Origin: Neelides folsomi
Lineage: Eukaryota > Arthropoda > Collembola > Neelipleona > Neelidae
Direction of reading: 5' to 3'
Length of the DNA stretch: 64,000 nt
NCBI GenBank assembly: GCA_034687125.1
Contig: JAQGBZ010000026.1
Coordinates: forward strand, 124,001 to 188,000
Shown here: one piece after another, positions 60,411 through 64,000 of the stretch
Layout of the letters: each line of letters begins with the position of its first letter
Numbering within the stretch: position 1 is the first letter of the stretch
The notes under the pieces: generated by a model
Told to the model about the DNA's origin: nothing
Seen by the model: only the letters and a program-made list of their open reading frames with translations
Databases searched by the model: none
Made by a program: the position numbers and the translations under genes

Positions 60411-63400
60411 CTGCTGGGTCGGATTTCAAATTCTTTTCCTCCGGCACATCTGGAGACAAAGGAAAAGTTAGAATGTATACATTTCACATATTATATCATT
60501 CTCATACTTAAATACATACTTATTATCCTATATGCTAAAGTAAAAATGGGTGTTGGTGTTGTGTTGAGGGTGCTCTTTTGAGTACATTGAGAGGAGCTGA
60601 GAGGTCGCGGCCCAAAATCACTTCAACTTCCTCCCCCGCTCTGCCACATCTGGCTCCTTTAACACTAAGGACCTTTTTAAGTTTTCTTGGTCTCCTCCAA
60701 GGTTTCCTCCTCGGTTTCAAAATCCGTTCCAAGTTCCAACTCTGTTCCAAAGTAGTGTAATGTGAGCTTGAGGAGACTGGTAAAACTATTACTCTCACCA
60801 GATTCCCTCCACTTCCTCCACTAATCACTGATTTAACTCCCTTCATCCAGAGGAAACATTGAGAGGGGTAGGAACCCTTGATGGCCTATTCAATGTCCCA
60901 TAAAGAGAAAAAGTCTCTCAAGTGCTCATGTGGTGTTAAACAACTACATGTGTTACAATAAGTGCAAAGTGGAGGATATGATGCTTGAAATACACCGTTG
61001 AAGATCTCATTTCACATTTTAATAACTAGAACCAAATATATTTCCCTCATTATATACTAACCCTTTATCAAAAATTCTTAGTATTTTTATCTCTTGTGAT
61101 TGAGATTAGATTATCATTATAATTGATAAACTTAAAGCTAAATAACTAAATATAATTAAATGTTTATAGCTATCAAATGAGCAAAAATTGTGGAAATTTT
61201 GAATTCAAGAGCTACTTAAAATACAATCGCCACTTTACTTTGTAACCGTTTGTTAATTTTAGCTTATAATATAGCTTCTTATCGTTTTTATTATTAATTT
61301 ACTATAATGTAAACCTTGTTTATTACTTACAAACAAATTGAGTGGAAATTTCCGTTTTTCACTTTTAGTGTCAACAGTTAATGACGAGTCTTAATACATG
61401 TAGTGAGAAAATTTATTATCATTAAAACTCCACAAACGAACGATTACACAATTACAACTTTAGAGGTAAAGTTTAAAGACACCTCCACTTGATAAAATTT
61501 ATAGTTGGAAATGATAAAATTTAAAGGAGAATGGCGTAAAACTACAACTGTATTAAATGATAAATTATTTTAACTATTTGATTGTAATAAAATAAGTTAA
61601 CGAGAATGAGAAAAAACAATTTCTTAAAATTTTAAAGAAACTGTTTTTAAAGATTTTCCGAGATGTTCTCCCACTGACTAGGAGAATCGAAATGACCAAA
61701 AATATTTAAAGACCTTTGGATTCGTTTGAATCAAAGGGTTTGGGTGTGAAGAAGGACCCCGGTGTGATTTGAATGAGCTCATTTTCTCCTCCTTCTCCCC
61801 ATTGTTGGACGAGGGGGAGGTTCGCAAAGGGCTGTTTGAAAGACATCTGTAACCCGGCATGAGTTTTCTTCCCCCATTATTATATTGAGATCCGGACAGC
61901 AATTCCGACACCTTGGAAGGATGAGCCTTTATTTCCCACCTCCTAGAGCCCTTCTTAGACACCTGAGCCTCTCATTGTGGTGGCCATTGGAAGAGCTCAA
62001 GATCCCTTTTGTGCTCCATGGTGGAATCCAAGTCATAAATAGTCCTTTGGACCAGCCACTGTGAGGAAGAACGGAGACTCAAATGAAAAATTCACACAGT
62101 GTGAAGCGTGAAAGAACCAAGGGATCCCCGCCGCTCCTCATCATACATAAATATAAGGCATATTGAAAAGATACCCTCGAACCATCCATACATGAATACC
62201 TTCCATACATACACAATACATACATGCCATGTAAGTGTTTAAGTTTTAAGGGATATATTGTAATGGGCCCAAAAATTGAAATAGGGTTTGGGAATACATT
62301 AAAATATCCACCTTATGGGCAAGTGTGTAAGAACTTCATGTTCGGGTTTTCATATTATTGTACACGGACCCCCGACTGATCCTCATCTTGAGCCGAAATG
62401 AAAAGGGATCCAACCCTCTTTCTTAAAGGCTACAAAGTCCCTTCATTTCCTTTCATACTTCAGATATGAAGCTCATGGACTCGCCTTATAGAAACGCCTT
62501 TAACACCCTTCAAGGAGCCCCATAACCATTCATGTCCTTAAAAGACCTTCTACATTACAAATATATTCTTCACTAATATGTACATACAATATATCTACAG
62601 ATATATCAGTACCTTAAGTACCAATACAAGAGATACCTATGTTCATAGTAAGAAATATGGAGGAATATATGAAGGGATATATTTTTGTATATAAGATATA
62701 ATGAAGGAGAGCCAAAGGAGCATAATAAGAAAAGGTTTATTCCTTGAGGAGCAAAAGGTTCGAAGACTCCTTTTAGAATAGCTCTAAATGGTAAGAAGGA
62801 ATTTAGATGTGAAAAGGGTCGGGGTCCCTCGAGGTTCCCATCCCTCCTGTGATGAAATATATGTACTTTATATATATGGAGGGTTGTTGTTGAAGAAGGA
62901 TCGAATAAGGGAATCCATTCTCATTTGTTAGCTCCGCAACCGCAGCTCAAGAGGAACTAATAAGGAGAAGATGAAAAAATCATATTGAGGATCCCCCTTT
63001 TATGCCTATTACTTATGACGTCTCTTCTTCTCTCTGGACGGCTCTGGACCTTTAACGAGAGTCGTGCCGAAATTTATTTTTATATCCCGTGAAGTTCTTA
63101 TTAGTAAGAGAGCCAACACCATTAATGTTCCTCCTTCACGGTATAATCCTTTTCCCTCTCCAGCCCCGTGCCGAAGAATGCAAGATGAACTTAAAATACA
63201 TTTCTCGGAAATCTTATAATAATTCCAATTCACCCATATCATAAGTACTAACAATTTCCTTTAATACACCATAATAAATTCCACATTAAATTCCCATAAA
63301 TTCCTAATCTCAAGACAAACAAAGGTGGATGAGAAAAAATGGTCCATTAAAAATTTCTTCGTCGTCGGGTTTTATGTACAGATACAATATACATTTCTTT

Positions 63401-64000
63401 GAAAATATTTTTATATTCCTGATATTGTATTATTGTTTCCTGAACCATATGGCATCATAGATTGTGTCTCTCATCGGTACACAACTGAAGCTCAGCTTCG
63501 TGTCTAATTGTTTGTTTTAGTGATAAAATTCCCTCGGAGGTTCTCAGCTCCCCAGACTTTTGGAAAAGACTTGAGAGGGATTTTGAAACCTTAATTGTTC
63601 TATTGGAGCTCAATAGAAAAGCTTTCTCTTTAACTTGTGAATTGAATTTGACGCTCAAATTCAATTCTCACCTGCAACTGCCAACACAGGTGTTGGGTTT
63701 CCTTTGAAATAAACTTTAACTTCCCCTCAAATGTGATGTTCCTTTTGAAATATCAAATGGTCAAATGAACAAAAGTGCATACAATTCTGTTAATAAATAC
63801 ACCTTTGTGAAGAAAGGAAGACGTTGGAGAATGGGGAATTGTAGATAGTAAAAGAAATGGTAATAAAAGAAGCTAAAATGCATTTAAAATAACTTGTTGA
63901 TGCTAATTGGACCGACTGTTATTTCACCATTCATTTTGTTCTCACAAGATTCCTAACAGATCCTGAGATTGTAACAGATTGGGCAAGATTTAATATTTAG
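60411..64000. other. Upstream region of the BMP receptor; no supported gene
   Basis: A strong minus-strand acceptor (TTTGTCTCCAG) ends at 60450, followed by an in-frame TGA at 60426-60428, so part of this may be 5'UTR. Minus ORFs at 60535-60846 (Arg/Lys-rich), 61678-61962 and 63455-63664 lack family features. A GTGAGA donor near 63670 (minus) could end a noncoding exon. The 62.0-63.2 kb stretch is GC-richer but has no recognisable gene. Confidence 0.4.

Noticed and set aside
60535-60846. Arg/Lys-rich minus ORF just upstream of the BMP receptor as its N-terminus
   Set aside because: Its start is not a signal peptide, and no donor joins it in frame to the ectodomain exon.
1-64000. tRNA, rRNA, CRISPR arrays, complete transposons
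   Set aside because: I found no cloverleaf with A/B boxes, no regularly spaced repeats and no terminal-repeat element with a transposase or reverse transcriptase; a short hidden tRNA cannot be fully excluded by eye.

Overview
The window is a piece of animal nuclear genome: AT-rich, with spliced genes, GT-AG introns and clear metazoan families. Thickveins-type BMP receptor, boule, COX18 and an ankyrin with a 6.3 kb tail exon together point to an arthropod or near relative. The sequence alone does not fix the species.

Layout. (1) About 2.09-43.4 kb, minus strand: one ankyrin gene (Ank2-like) in 25 coding exons. From high to low coordinate it encodes a 42-residue N-terminus (42504-42629), a 13.5 kb first intron, 24 ankyrin repeats (20.8-29.0 kb), ZU5-UPA (11.7-18.9 kb), a death domain (10.9-11.6 kb) and a 2096-codon, acidic, low-complexity tail exon (2092-8382). 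All 24 junction phases were checked by hand and give 3720 codons. I also see an alternative first exon with a perfect CRE upstream (34.45-34.70 kb), a 27-nt in-phase microexon (14325-14351) and a possible 18-nt microexon (19364-19381). A 408-codon ORF with repeated TDxE motifs (149-1375) lies just downstream and is either a further 3' exon or a separate gene. (2) 44.5-46.0 kb, minus: COX18, the mitochondrial inner-membrane insertase for cytochrome oxidase assembly, five exons, 325 aa. (3) 46.85-50.8 kb, plus: a MATH-BTB (SPOP-like) Cullin-3 adaptor, 445 aa, with a TATA promoter and a start codon two bases before an intron. (4) 51.8-54.2 kb, plus: boule, a DAZ-family RNA-binding protein, 374 aa. 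(5) 55.7-60.4 kb, minus: a divergent thickveins/BMPR1-type receptor kinase, nine exons; its signal peptide was not found. (6) 60.5-64 kb: no supported coding sequence.

The genes look like unrelated neighbours: cytoskeletal scaffold, mitochondrial assembly, ubiquitin adaptor, germline RNA-binding protein and BMP receptor. COX18 and the SPOP-like gene are divergent, and boule and the receptor are convergent. The most unusual places are ankyrin isoform structure (alternative promoter, microexons, giant exon, TDxE ORF), the large ankyrin first intron with an isolated signal-peptide-like exon near 38.05 kb, and the kinase with ACE in place of APE and an altered L45 loop.
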